Below are positions 36,215-45,133 of a DNA stretch of 64,000 bases, piece after piece (position 1 is the stretch's first letter; each line of letters opens with the position of its first letter). The stretch lies in contig NZ_CP047491.1 in NCBI RefSeq assembly GCF_009931115.1, positions 496,001 to 560,000 of the forward strand. The letters are read 5' to 3'. Position numbers and translations under genes: made by a program. The notes beneath the pieces are model-generated. The model did no database searches, had not been told where the DNA came from, and saw only the letters and a program-made list of their open reading frames with translations. The stretch comes from Microbulbifer hydrolyticus (GTDB lineage Bacteria > Pseudomonadota > Gammaproteobacteria > Pseudomonadales > Cellvibrionaceae).

Positions 36215-36955
36215 CTAAAACCTAAGTTGCGCGCCCAGCCGGTATCGGTTTCCCGGGTGCACCAGTCGCGCAAAGCTGACTGTGCCGGTGCGGCTTTTGG
36301 TGCGGCGCCAGATCTGTAGGCAGGCAGAGCCTGTTTTGACTTCCAATGCCTTGCCTACCGACTCGTCCGCAGCAATCGCTTCGACCGTGGTGTCCACTTC
36401 CGTGAGCGGTGCCACGCGGGTCAGGTATTCGTTGGGCGTGGTCGCGCTGAAGTCCTGGCGCAGGTATTCCGGCACCAGTGTGGGGTTGGTATAGCGTTCC
36501 TCGAACTGGATCGGCAGGCCGTTATCCAGGTGCACGATAATGGAGTGGTACACCGAGGCCCCTTCGGCCAGGCCGAGGGCGACGGCGACTTCGGTGCTGG
36601 CGGTGGTTTGCTCGAGTTTGAGGATGCGGTTGGCGTAACTGTGACCACGGGCTGCTACTTCGTCGGCTATGTTGCGTACTTCCAGCAGGGAGCCCGCGGG
36701 GACCGGTTCGGCGACGAAGGTACCCAGGCCCTGGGAGCGGACAAGGACGCCTTCATCGGTGAGTTCCGAGAGCGCCCGGCGGGCGGTCATGCGGCTGACG
36801 TTGAAGTCCTGGGCGAGCTGGTTTTCCGAAGGCACGCGGAAATGCGCCGGCCATTGGCCGGATTCGATCTGGGCGCGGATATGGGCCTTGATCGCGGCGT
36901 AGCGGGGCTGGCTGCCGGTCTCCGGGGGCGCTGTGTTTGAAACCTGACTACTCAT
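36215..36955 (-). CDS. hutC: GntR-family repressor of histidine utilisation
   Basis: A 246-aa regulator. The winged helix (about 15-85) shows FRVPSENQLAQDFNVSRMTA and ALSELTDEGVLVRSQGLGTF; the C-terminal UTRA ligand domain ends with QIWRRTKSRTGTVSFARLVH and PGNRYRLGA. HutC represses hut genes until urocanate binds. It lies between the minus-strand hutUH and the plus-strand hutIG and has a palindromic operator 51 bp upstream of its start. Confidence 0.92.
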   Translation of the reverse strand: MSSQVSNTAPPETGSQPRYAAIKAHIRAQIESGQWPAHFRVPSENQLAQDFNVSRMTARRALSELTDEGVLVRSQGLGTFVAEPVPAGSLLEVRNIADEVAARGHSYANRILKLEQTTASTEVAVALGLAEGASVYHSIIVHLDNGLPIQFEERYTNPTLVPEYLRQDFSATTPNEYLTRVAPLTEVDTTVEAIAADESVGKALEVKTGSACLQIWRRTKSRTGTVSFARLVHPGNRYRLGAQLRF

Positions 36956-37006
36956 ACTTGTGTGGTCTTCGCCTGCTCGGGTAAAGTGCCTTTCCAGTTG
37001 TACATT

Positions 37007-37020
37007 CTTGTATATACAAG
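37007..37020. promoter_or_regulatory. HutC operator
   Basis: CTTGTATATACAAG is a perfect 14-bp palindrome matching the TGTATATACA-type HutC site known from Pseudomonas. It lies in the 179-bp divergent region between hutC and hutI and could repress both directions. A degenerate half-site, TTGTACAT, is just upstream at 36999-37006. Confidence 0.8.
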
Positions 37021-37134
37021 CTGGTCGATTGCGAAACTATGGATTCGAGACGGATTTCTGTCAAGAGTGAGAATCCGCGCCAAAACGTCCCAACAGGGCT
37101 ATCGTTACAAATAACGCCAATTCAGTGAGCGACT

Positions 37135-38364
37135 ATGACCGAACGCTGTGATCTGCTGATTACCAATGTCCACGCGGCCACCATGGATCCATCGCTGCCC
37201 GGTGCCTATGGCGCGGTGGAAGATGCTGCGGTGGCGGTGACGGGCAACAAGATTGTATGGATAGGCCCGCGCCAGGAGCTGCCCGAATGTACCGCCGATC
37301 AGGTTGTCGACGGCGAGGGCCAGTGGCTGACCCCCGGGCTGATCGATTGCCACACCCATCTGGTCTACGGTGGTCACCGTGCCGGCGAGTTCGCGCGTCG
37401 TCTCGGCGGCGAAAGTTATGAAGAAGTCGCCCGCGCCGGCGGCGGTATCCTCTCCACTGTGCGCTCCACGCGCGCCGCCAGTGCCGAAGATCTCTATCGC
37501 AAGGCGGAACCGCGCCTCAAGGCCCTGATGAGCGAGGGTGTCACCACCGTCGAGATCAAATCCGGCTATGGCCTGGAGCTGGACACCGAGCTGAAACAGC
37601 TGCGGGTCGCGCGCCGGCTCGCGCAGCACTATCCGGTGAACATCATTACCACTTGCCTGGCCGCCCACGCGCTGCCGCCGGAATACGATGGCCGCGCCGA
37701 TGAATATATTGATCTGGTGTGCAATGAAATCCTGCCGGCCGTGGCCAGGGAGCAACTGGCCGATGCGGTAGATATGTTCTGTGAAACGATCGCTTTCTCG
37801 GTAGAGCAGTGCCGCAAGGTGATCGCAGCGGCACAGAAGCTTGACCTGCCGGTTAAGGTTCACGCCGAGCAGCTGGCTTCCACTGGTGCCACCCGCATGG
37901 CTGCCAATGCCGGTGCCCTGTCTGTGGAGCACATTGAATACATTACTGACGAAGACATTGCCGCCATGGCGGAAAACGGCACTGCCGCGGTACTCCTCCC
38001 GGGGGCTTTCTACACCTTGAAAGAAACCCGCGTGCCTCCTGTGGAAAAGCTCCGTGCAGCCGGCGTTCCCATCGCACTGTCCACTGATCTGAATCCCGGT
38101 AGCTGTCCGATTGCCTCACTGCGGCTGATGATGAATATGGGTTGTAACCTGTTTGGTCTCACCCCGGCGGAGGCCCTCGCAGGTGTCACGCGCTCCGCGG
38201 CGCGTGCCCTCGGCGTGTGCTGTTCGCGCGGGGTGCTGCACGCGGGCTTGCGCGCAGATATGGCCCTCTGGCCCATGGAAACACCGGACCAGCTCGCCTA
38301 TGAAGTGGGCGCGCTGAAACCCGCAGATATCTTTGTTGGGGGACTACATGTTACAGCTGGCTGA
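37135..38364 (+). CDS. hutI: Imidazolonepropionase
   Basis: A 409-aa amidohydrolase: DCHTHLVYGGHRAGEFARRL, GGGILSTVRSTR, TVEIKSGYGLELDTELKQLR, KVHAEQLASTGATRMAA and STDLNPGSCPIASLRLMMNM carry the metal ligands and substrate contacts. It opens the imidazolone ring to N-formimidoylglutamate. Its last 17 nt overlap hutG, so the two are translated from one message. Confidence 0.95.
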   Translation: MTERCDLLITNVHAATMDPSLPGAYGAVEDAAVAVTGNKIVWIGPRQELPECTADQVVDGEGQWLTPGLIDCHTHLVYGGHRAGEFARRLGGESYEEVARAGGGILSTVRSTRAASAEDLYRKAEPRLKALMSEGVTTVEIKSGYGLELDTELKQLRVARRLAQHYPVNIITTCLAAHALPPEYDGRADEYIDLVCNEILPAVAREQLADAVDMFCETIAFSVEQCRKVIAAAQKLDLPVKVHAEQLASTGATRMAANAGALSVEHIEYITDEDIAAMAENGTAAVLLPGAFYTLKETRVPPVEKLRAAGVPIALSTDLNPGSCPIASLRLMMNMGCNLFGLTPAEALAGVTRSAARALGVCCSRGVLHAGLRADMALWPMETPDQLAYEVGALKPADIFVGGLHVTAG

Positions 38365-39301
38365 TATGCGTCTTTGGAGCGGACGCGTCGATAGTGAGGA
38401 TGGCAAGGCCGGCAAGCGCTGGCACCAGGATATCGTACCGCTGCACCTCGACAGCCCCCCGGGGCTGGCGATTCTCGGCTTCGCGTCCGACGAGGGCGTG
38501 CGTCGCAACAAAGGGCGCATCGGCGCAGCGAAGGGGCCGCGCATTCTACGCCTGGCACTGGCGAACCTGCCCAAAACCTTCGGTGCACCGCTGTATGACG
38601 CGGGCAATGTACGGGTGGAAAAAGACGACCTGGAGTCCGGCCAGTCTATGCTGGGGGCACGTATTACCGACCTGATGACCGCCGGGCATTTTCCGCTGGT
38701 TCTCGGCGGTGGTCATGAGATCGCCTTCGGTAGTTATCAGGGAATTGCCCGCTGGATGCGCGAGCAGCAACGGGAAAAGACGCTCGGCATCATCAATTTC
38801 GATGCGCATCTCGACCTGCGCCTGCCGGCACCGAAAGGCTCATCGGGCACGCCGTTTTTTCAGATCGCCGAGCAGTGCGATGTTAATGGCCGCCCATTCA
38901 ATTATCTGTGCGTGGGTGCCGCCGCCACCGCCAATACCCCGGCGCTGTACCACCGCGCCGAGGAGTTGGGGGCGCAGGTGATTTCCGACCGCGAAATCGT
39001 GCCCTGGCGGATCGAGCTGGTACAGAAACAGATCGCGGACTTTATCGAGCGGGTGGACTTCGTCTATCTCACCATCGACCTGGATGTGTTCCCGGCGGCG
39101 GTAATGCCTGCGGTTAGTGCCCCCGCAGGGCGTGGCGTGGCGTTTGAGCTGTTTGAGCCGCTGTTGGATACGGTCCTGGAGTCGAAAAAAGTGTGTCTGG
39201 CAGACATAGCTGAGTTCAATCCCTACTTTGATATCGAAGATCACGCCGCGCGCACTGCGGCGCGAGTGGTGTTTCAGATTGCCAACGGTATTAAAGGCTA
39301 G
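38348..39301 (+). CDS. hutG: Formimidoylglutamase
   Basis: A 317-aa ureohydrolase-family enzyme: LGFASDEGVRRNKGRIGAAK, VLGGGHEIAFGSYQG, NFDAHLDLR, SSGTPFFQI and YLTIDLDVFPAAVMP hold the manganese ligands. It hydrolyses formimidoylglutamate to glutamate and formamide, completing the four-step hut route. ATG 38348 is used because GGGGGA lies about 6 nt upstream; the frame also opens at a TTG 15 nt earlier. It overlaps the end of hutI. Confidence 0.94.
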   Translation: MLQLADMRLWSGRVDSEDGKAGKRWHQDIVPLHLDSPPGLAILGFASDEGVRRNKGRIGAAKGPRILRLALANLPKTFGAPLYDAGNVRVEKDDLESGQSMLGARITDLMTAGHFPLVLGGGHEIAFGSYQGIARWMREQQREKTLGIINFDAHLDLRLPAPKGSSGTPFFQIAEQCDVNGRPFNYLCVGAAATANTPALYHRAEELGAQVISDREIVPWRIELVQKQIADFIERVDFVYLTIDLDVFPAAVMPAVSAPAGRGVAFELFEPLLDTVLESKKVCLADIAEFNPYFDIEDHAARTAARVVFQIANGIKG

Positions 39302-39314
39302 GGTTGTTCGGGGC

Positions 39315-39905
39315 TCAGGGAGACTGTCGTTCCGGCGGTGTCGACGGGGCCGGCTCTTCCGGCGGTAACTGACGAGGCGGTCGGCGGGCCTCCAGATAAC
39401 GCTTGATATACGGCTTGTGGGTGTAAATCACATCATCCGGCAGGTGGTGCAGGTCGAAGAAGCGGTAGCCGTAGATTTCCCCGTCGCGGATGGTGACATG
39501 CTTTTCCTTCAGGCGCCCGCGGATGGCAATATTGATGATCCCCGAGCGCGGCACCTTGTTCACCTCCAGCACCTCAAAATCATCAATCTTGATATTCAGT
39601 TCCTCGTCCAGCTCCCGTCGCGCAGACTCCTCAAACGATTCATTCCGTTCCACCCAGCCCCCGGGCAGTGCCCACTTGTCCTGGTACGTATGGCGCACCA
39701 GTAACAGCTGGTTGTTGCGCTCCACGAAGTACACCATACCGACCACGAACTTGTCGGTAAGGGCATAGGAAATGTTCCAGCGCATTTTGGGCGGCAGTTT
39801 GCGATAGATCTCATACTTGAGGCCCGGGAATGCCACGAACGTCACAGCTACCAGCACAGCGAGGGCCAGTAGCAGAAGAACGGCTTTTTTCAAAAATGAT
39901 CGCAT
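39315..39905 (-). CDS. Membrane-anchored Nudix hydrolase
   Basis: A 196-aa protein. Residues 7-28 are a single hydrophobic helix (AVLLLLALAVLVAVTFVAF), then a Nudix domain whose box reads GGWVERNESFEESARRELDE followed by ELNI; the usual Gly near the box end is Asn. A Pro-rich tail (about 175-196) follows. Nudix enzymes hydrolyse nucleoside diphosphates linked to other groups; the substrate here is unknown. The anchor could place the domain on either face of the membrane. Convergent with hutG, 13 bp away. Confidence 0.85.
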   Translation of the reverse strand: MRSFLKKAVLLLLALAVLVAVTFVAFPGLKYEIYRKLPPKMRWNISYALTDKFVVGMVYFVERNNQLLLVRHTYQDKWALPGGWVERNESFEESARRELDEELNIKIDDFEVLEVNKVPRSGIINIAIRGRLKEKHVTIRDGEIYGYRFFDLHHLPDDVIYTHKPYIKRYLEARRPPRQLPPEEPAPSTPPERQSP

Positions 39906-40091
39906 GGGCCCGGAACTGCTTTCACTGCAAATAGGGAATCCGAATATCTAAGGTTAAAGTGTATCCGAGGCACGGCTGGGCTTTCGAGTACTCTGTCACC
40001 AAGGCGAGGTTTATCGCTAACAAGAGTGCACTAATTGGCACGCCGATAGTCAGACACAGACAATAACCAACAGTTTCACAGGGAAGTCTCC

Positions 40092-41303
40092 ATGCCGCCA
40101 TCAATCACCGTATTTAACTTGCACCAGAAGGTGCCGCTATTGATTGTCCTGGTTTTCGGGGCGTATATGTCGATAACTGCGCCAGCTATCGCGAACGCGG
40201 AGTCGATAACTCCGGAGCGACTGGAAGAGGCTGTCATCGATGCCGTCCAGCCGTTGGTGGAGAAACACCGGGTGCCAGGCATGGCTCTCGCCCTGACAAT
40301 CGAGGGTGAGCCCTATTTTTTCAATCTGGGCGAGACGGCATTGGAGGGCGGTGAGCCGATCACGGAGCACACGCTGTTCGAAATAGGCTCGGTCAGCAAA
40401 ACCTTCACCGCAACACTCGCGGCCTATGCCGAGGTAAAAGGGGCGCTGGACTTCAACGAGCCGGTGAGTGGCTACTTGCCCGCACTGCGGGGCACCGCGA
40501 TGGACTCGGTCGCGGTGCTGAACCTGGCCACCCACACCGCCGGACATTTCCCGCTACAGGTGCCGGCGGAGGTGCGCAGTGAAGATGCGTTGCTCGAGTA
40601 TCTCCGCAACTGGGACCCTCAATATGCGCCCGGCAGCAAGCGCACCTACGCCAACCCCGGCAGTGGCCTGTTGGGGGTGGTCGCCGCACGCAGTCTCAAC
40701 CAGCCGTTCGCCAAAGCCATGCACGAATCCGTGTTTCGCGGGCTCGGACTCTCGCAGACCTTCGTGAAGGTTCCTGAGGATCAGATGGCCCATTATGCCG
40801 AGGGACACAACAGCAAGCACCAGCCGGTGCGGGTGAACATCGGCCTGCTGGGAGAGGAGGCCTATGGGGTGCGCTCCAGCGCCGCGGATCTTACCCGCTA
40901 TCTCGCCGCGCAGATGGAGCTGGTCAAGGTTGCCCCGGCACTGCAGCAGGCGCTACAGACTACCCGCCAGGGCTTTTTCCGCACCGATTACTATGTGCAG
41001 GATATGGTGTGGGAGCAGTACGCGCTGCCATTGAAAAAGGACACCCTGCTCGCGGGCAATTCCCGTAACATGATCAGTGGCGATCGTCCGGTAACCGCAA
41101 TCTCGCCACCGCTGCCGCCGCAGCGCAACGTGCTGATCAACAAAACCGGCTCCACCGGCGGTTTCTCCACCTACGTGGCATTTATCCCGGAAAAACAGTT
41201 TGCCTTTGTGCTGCTCGCCAACAAGTACTTCCCCAACGATGAGCGAGTAGCCATGCTCTACGGAATTCTTGAGGACATTTTGCCCGGTGTTGTTGCAAAG
41301 TAA
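40092..41303 (+). CDS. Class C beta-lactamase
   Basis: A 403-aa serine beta-lactamase of the AmpC class. The N-terminus (about 1-36) has a hydrophobic export segment. SVSK at 100-103 holds the active-site Ser, YAN at 185-187 is the class C Tyr-x-Asn, and NKTGSTGGF near 349-357 is the KTG box. Overall length and blocks (TLFEIGSVSKTFTATL, ATHTAG, PGSKRTYANPGSGLLG) fit the family. No ampR lies next to it, so it may be expressed at a constant level. Antibiotic profile cannot be predicted from sequence alone; a D-Ala-D-Ala-type esterase role is possible but the three boxes favour a true lactamase. Confidence 0.88.
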   Translation: MPPSITVFNLHQKVPLLIVLVFGAYMSITAPAIANAESITPERLEEAVIDAVQPLVEKHRVPGMALALTIEGEPYFFNLGETALEGGEPITEHTLFEIGSVSKTFTATLAAYAEVKGALDFNEPVSGYLPALRGTAMDSVAVLNLATHTAGHFPLQVPAEVRSEDALLEYLRNWDPQYAPGSKRTYANPGSGLLGVVAARSLNQPFAKAMHESVFRGLGLSQTFVKVPEDQMAHYAEGHNSKHQPVRVNIGLLGEEAYGVRSSAADLTRYLAAQMELVKVAPALQQALQTTRQGFFRTDYYVQDMVWEQYALPLKKDTLLAGNSRNMISGDRPVTAISPPLPPQRNVLINKTGSTGGFSTYVAFIPEKQFAFVLLANKYFPNDERVAMLYGILEDILPGVVAK

Positions 41304-41447
41304 TGGGGTACTCGTAGTTAAATCGGCGGACGAGGTGTAGTCAGGGAATGGTTATGTTGATGATTATTGGCACGATGTGTGCGTCCGGTAGAAACATGCT
41401 TGCCGTAAAAGGCGGGAATGACTTAGGTAGTGCCGGGGAAAAGCCAC

Positions 41448-42221
41448 ATGCAAGAAGCAGCCGCAAAGATTATGCCGCGGGTTGATCGCCAGTTTATTGG
41501 CAAGGTTCACTCGGAAGTGCATGCAGGCACAGGCGTGTGCCTGGTCACTTGTGAATTCGATTTGGCCAGTTACCAGCCGGAGCTATTTGTCGAACTGGGT
41601 GTCGCCATGCCCGAGTCCATTGCGCGCTCGGTGCCCAAGCGGCAGGCGGAATTTCTCGCCGGGCGCTACGCCGCGGCGCTGGCACTGCAGCATCTCGCGC
41701 CGGTGCGACACCAGGATGTGCAGGTGGGTATCGGCGAAAAGCGCAATCCGCTGTGGCCCACAGGCGTGGTCGGCTCTATCTCCCATGTGGATGGCATGGC
41801 GGTATGTGCGGTAAGCCACACCGCGGACAAAGACTACCTGGGAATTGATGTGGAAGTGGTGATGTCCACCCGGGTCTGTCGAGAGGTGGCGAGAATCGTC
41901 TCTACCCGGCAGGAGCGGGAACTTCTCTGCGGCCTGGGACTGTCGGAACGGGTGGCGCTCACCCTGATCTTCTCTGCCAAGGAGAGCCTGTTCAAGGCGT
42001 TATACCCCTCCGTGCGCGATTACTTTGGCTTCGAGGTGGCCGAGGTTACTGAATTGCATCTTGAGGAGCAGACGCTGGTACTGACGCTGACCGAGCGCTT
42101 TGCCGCCGGGCACAAGTTGCCGCAGGATTACCAATGCCAGTTCACCCAAGGGGAGCACTGGATACAGTCGGTTACCTGTGGAAAATTCCATGGGCGCGCC
42201 AACCTGAAAGCGGTTCCCTGA
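41448..42221 (+). CDS. 4'-phosphopantetheinyl transferase (EntD/Sfp superfamily)
   Basis: A 257-aa protein: VGSISHVDGMAVCAVS, DYLGIDVEVV with the Mg ligands, and FSAKESLFKALYPSV, the three hallmark motifs of the EntD-like group. It transfers phosphopantetheine to carrier proteins of fatty-acid, NRPS or PKS systems. No carrier-protein gene is in the window, so its target is elsewhere. ATG 41448 is preferred (GGGGA about 9 nt upstream); a GTG lies 18 nt earlier. Confidence 0.88.
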   Translation: MQEAAAKIMPRVDRQFIGKVHSEVHAGTGVCLVTCEFDLASYQPELFVELGVAMPESIARSVPKRQAEFLAGRYAAALALQHLAPVRHQDVQVGIGEKRNPLWPTGVVGSISHVDGMAVCAVSHTADKDYLGIDVEVVMSTRVCREVARIVSTRQERELLCGLGLSERVALTLIFSAKESLFKALYPSVRDYFGFEVAEVTELHLEEQTLVLTLTERFAAGHKLPQDYQCQFTQGEHWIQSVTCGKFHGRANLKAVP

Positions 42222-42293
42222 TCCATTTTCGTTCCTTGCTCTAATCAAATTTTCAATACCGCTGCCGTCACCCGTCGTGGGTGGCTGCAGTAC

Positions 42294-42311
42294 TGTGCAA
42301 CTTGTTGCATA
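42294..42311. promoter_or_regulatory. Second PadR-type operator, before the oxidoreductase
   Basis: The reverse complement, TATGCAACAAGTTGCACA, matches the padR upstream site (19713-19730) at 16 of 18 positions. It lies 68 bp upstream of the oxidoreductase start at 42379, a normal operator distance. No third copy was noticed by eye. Confidence 0.55.
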
Positions 42312-42378
42312 CACCCTGATGGGCGGCTAATGTGGGAAAGTAACCACATAATAAACAGAGCACAGCTCAAGGCGCCCC

Positions 42379-44112
42379 ATGTCCACGTCAGAATCTTCAG
42401 TCTCTGCCAACCGTTCCGCTCCACAAGCGAGTCGTTTGCGTATAGGCCGCCGCTACCGCGCGGGCCGGCTCGACGGCCCCTACGATGCCATCGTTATCGG
42501 CTCCGGTATCGGCGGGCTCACGACTGCGGCACTGCTGAGCGCCGCAGGCAAAAAAGTGCTGGTGCTGGAGCAGCACTACACCGCCGGTGGCTTTACCCAC
42601 GCATACGATCGCAACGGCTACGAATGGGATGTGGGTGTTCACTACATTGGCGATGTGGGTGGCCACCCCACCATGACCCGCAAGCTGTTCGATTTTATCT
42701 CCGGCGGTCAGCTGCAGTGGGCGCCGATGGACAGCACCTACGACCGTATCTGCCTGGGCCACCAGCAGTACGACCTGGTGGCGGGGCGCGATGCGTTTGT
42801 GGCGGAGCTCGCCCGTCGCTTTCCCGGTGAGAGGCCGGTCATTGAAGCCTATCTGGAGCGGGTGATGGCGGTGGCAAAGGCGATGCCGGTGATCACGCTC
42901 GAAAAGCTGTTTCCCGGCTGGTGCGAACCGCTATTCCGGCTGTACAAAAAACTGCGCTGGCCGGACTACCTCAACAAGACTACCTACCAGGCACTGCGAG
43001 AGCTCACCGACAATGAGGAGCTGATCGCCGTACTCACCGGGCAGTGGGGCGACAACGGTATGACGCCCAAAACCGGCAGCTTTATCATTCACGCTTTGAT
43101 CGCCAAGCACTACCTGTACGGGGGGTATTACCCGGTGGGTGGGGCCAGCAGGATGGCGGAGACCATTATTCCGCAGATCCAGAAGTCCGGCGGTGAGGTG
43201 TTTACCTATGCCCGTGTAGATACTTTGTTACTGGATGGTGCGCGGGTTACCGGTGTGCGCATGGCGGACGGTACTGAAATCACCGCTCCGGCGGTTATTT
43301 CCAATGCGGGCGTATTCAATACGTTCGAAAAACTGTTGCCGCAAAGCGCCGCGAGTGCGGCCGGTTATCATCGCGCGCTGAAGGCGGTGAAGCCCTCCAT
43401 GAGCCACCTCTGCCTTTACATCGGGTTGCGCAGCACCGCCGCGGAACTCAGGCTGCCGAAGACCAACTACTGGCTGTACCCGAGTGCAGACTACGAAGCG
43501 GACACCGCGGCGTTTTTGGGTGACCAGAATGCGGAGATCCCGCTGGTTTATATTTCGTTCCCGTCTGCCAAGGATCCGGATTTCGAGCGACGCTATCCGG
43601 GGCGTGCGACCATCGAGATTGTCGCACCGGCCAAATACGAATGGTTTGAACACTGGCAGCAGGAAACCTGGGGCAAGCGTGGGGAGGAGTACGAAGCGCT
43701 CAAGCAGCAGTTCAGTGAGCGCCTGCTGGAGCACCTCTTCAAGCACTTCCCCCAACTGCGTGGTCAGGTCGATTACTGTGAACTCTCCACGCCCCTTTCC
43801 ACCCGGCATTTCTGCGAATACCGCCGCGGCGAAATCTACGGGCTGGATCACGATCCCGACCGGTTTGCCCAGACCTGGCTGCGGCCCAAGACCCGGATTC
43901 CCGGGCTTTACCTGACCGGTCAGGACATCATGAGCTGCGGCGTCGCGGGTGCCATGTTCGGCGGACTGGTGACCGCGCAAAGCCTGCTGGGGTGGCGAAA
44001 GGGTGGCGCGTTGATCGGGCGGGTTTTCAGTGCAACTTCCGCAGAAAGTGCGGGGAGCAAAGTGGCGCAACGGTTGTCTGATGATACCGGCGATCGACTT
44101 CAGGGCTCCTGA
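42379..44112 (+). CDS. FAD-dependent oxidoreductase (retinol saturase / carotenoid isomerase-like)
   Basis: A 577-aa protein with an N-terminal dinucleotide-binding motif YDAIVIGSGIGGLTTAALLS, then VLVLEQHYTAGGFTHAYDRN and WDVGVHYIGDVGG, and a C-terminal PGLYLTGQDIMSCGVAGAMF. This is the phytoene-desaturase-like family that includes all-trans-retinol 13,14-reductase and CrtISO. The true substrate in a bacterium like this is unknown; an isoprenoid or fatty acyl chain is likely. Probable PadR operator upstream; a TetR gene follows 190 bp downstream. Confidence 0.85.
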   Translation: MSTSESSVSANRSAPQASRLRIGRRYRAGRLDGPYDAIVIGSGIGGLTTAALLSAAGKKVLVLEQHYTAGGFTHAYDRNGYEWDVGVHYIGDVGGHPTMTRKLFDFISGGQLQWAPMDSTYDRICLGHQQYDLVAGRDAFVAELARRFPGERPVIEAYLERVMAVAKAMPVITLEKLFPGWCEPLFRLYKKLRWPDYLNKTTYQALRELTDNEELIAVLTGQWGDNGMTPKTGSFIIHALIAKHYLYGGYYPVGGASRMAETIIPQIQKSGGEVFTYARVDTLLLDGARVTGVRMADGTEITAPAVISNAGVFNTFEKLLPQSAASAAGYHRALKAVKPSMSHLCLYIGLRSTAAELRLPKTNYWLYPSADYEADTAAFLGDQNAEIPLVYISFPSAKDPDFERRYPGRATIEIVAPAKYEWFEHWQQETWGKRGEEYEALKQQFSERLLEHLFKHFPQLRGQVDYCELSTPLSTRHFCEYRRGEIYGLDHDPDRFAQTWLRPKTRIPGLYLTGQDIMSCGVAGAMFGGLVTAQSLLGWRKGGALIGRVFSATSAESAGSKVAQRLSDDTGDRLQGS

Positions 44113-44302
44113 CTGGCAGGTCCGGTTGACGCAGGGAGGCACTGTTCTTCGCGGGCGTTACTTCAGCGGCGAAACACGAGGCACAGAAAATAGTTAGGAC
44201 GACAATTCGGGCTGTTATTGGCGCTCTACTTGTACGATTGACCAATAATTAACCGTTGTATAGGGTGCGCCATTGGCGTCCCTTAACACCCGTACCTAAT
44301 TT

Positions 44303-45010
44303 ATGTCTGAGGCAGTCAACATGGTTTCCAGCAGCGACGCTGGCGAGATCAATTCCGGGGATCCTTCCCGTAAGACTTCTGTGGCCAACAGGAAGGCCGA
44401 GAAGCGTGAGATTGCCAAGGCCAAAATCCTCAAAGCCACTCTGGATATCATTGCCAGCAAGGGGCTGGCAGCGCTGTCCCATCGCTCAATCGCCAGTGCT
44501 GCCGGGGTTCAGCTGGCGATGACTACCTACTATTTCGGGACCATGGATAATATTCTGGTCACGGCGTTCCGTGAATTCTGCAACTCCATGGAGCCGATCA
44601 ACGCGGATCTGGTCCGCGATAGCGACGCGCTGCTGGCCGAGCTGCAGGGCGCCGATGGCGAGTTGAAAGACTGCGACCGGTACATTGAGGGTGTGGCAGA
44701 TATCTTCGGTAACCTGATTGATACCGGACCGACTTGCCGGGTGTGGCAGCTGAGCATCGAGTGCGCGTACTTGTTTGAGCAACATCCTTCCGAGGCGCTG
44801 GCGAAAGAGATCCAGGAGTACAACGATGGGCTCGCGGAAATTGCGCTGCGCTTTATACGGCCTATCGGCGGCAAGAATCCGGAGCTGGATGCGCAGCTGT
44901 TTCTGTGGACGGTGCAGTGCCTGGAGTTCTCCGCCGTAAGTAGCGTGGCGATCAAGGGGGCTTCCAACCGCGAGGCCCTTTTGCGCCTGCTGCGGGGCTT
45001 CTGTAGCTGA
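44303..45010 (+). CDS. TetR-family regulator
   Basis: A 235-aa regulator. After a 30-residue polar extension, the DNA-binding domain is KILKATLDIIASKGLAALSH then RSIASAAGVQLAMTTYYFG, with a tail of helices (RYIEGVADIFGNLI, RVWQLSIECAYLF). Ligand unknown. It lies 124 bp before the alcohol dehydrogenase gene on the same strand and may control it, the upstream oxidoreductase, or both (inference from position only). Confidence 0.88.
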   Translation: MSEAVNMVSSSDAGEINSGDPSRKTSVANRKAEKREIAKAKILKATLDIIASKGLAALSHRSIASAAGVQLAMTTYYFGTMDNILVTAFREFCNSMEPINADLVRDSDALLAELQGADGELKDCDRYIEGVADIFGNLIDTGPTCRVWQLSIECAYLFEQHPSEALAKEIQEYNDGLAEIALRFIRPIGGKNPELDAQLFLWTVQCLEFSAVSSVAIKGASNREALLRLLRGFCS

Positions 45011-45133
45011 CTCTGGGCCCGGGCTGATCGCGCTCCCCGTTCCGTCGCAAACCGCTTTCGCCAGAAGTCCGAGGTAATGGCCAATCCCTGCTTTGGGCCG
45101 TTCAATGGATTCCCTGTGTTTAACGGGGGTCCC

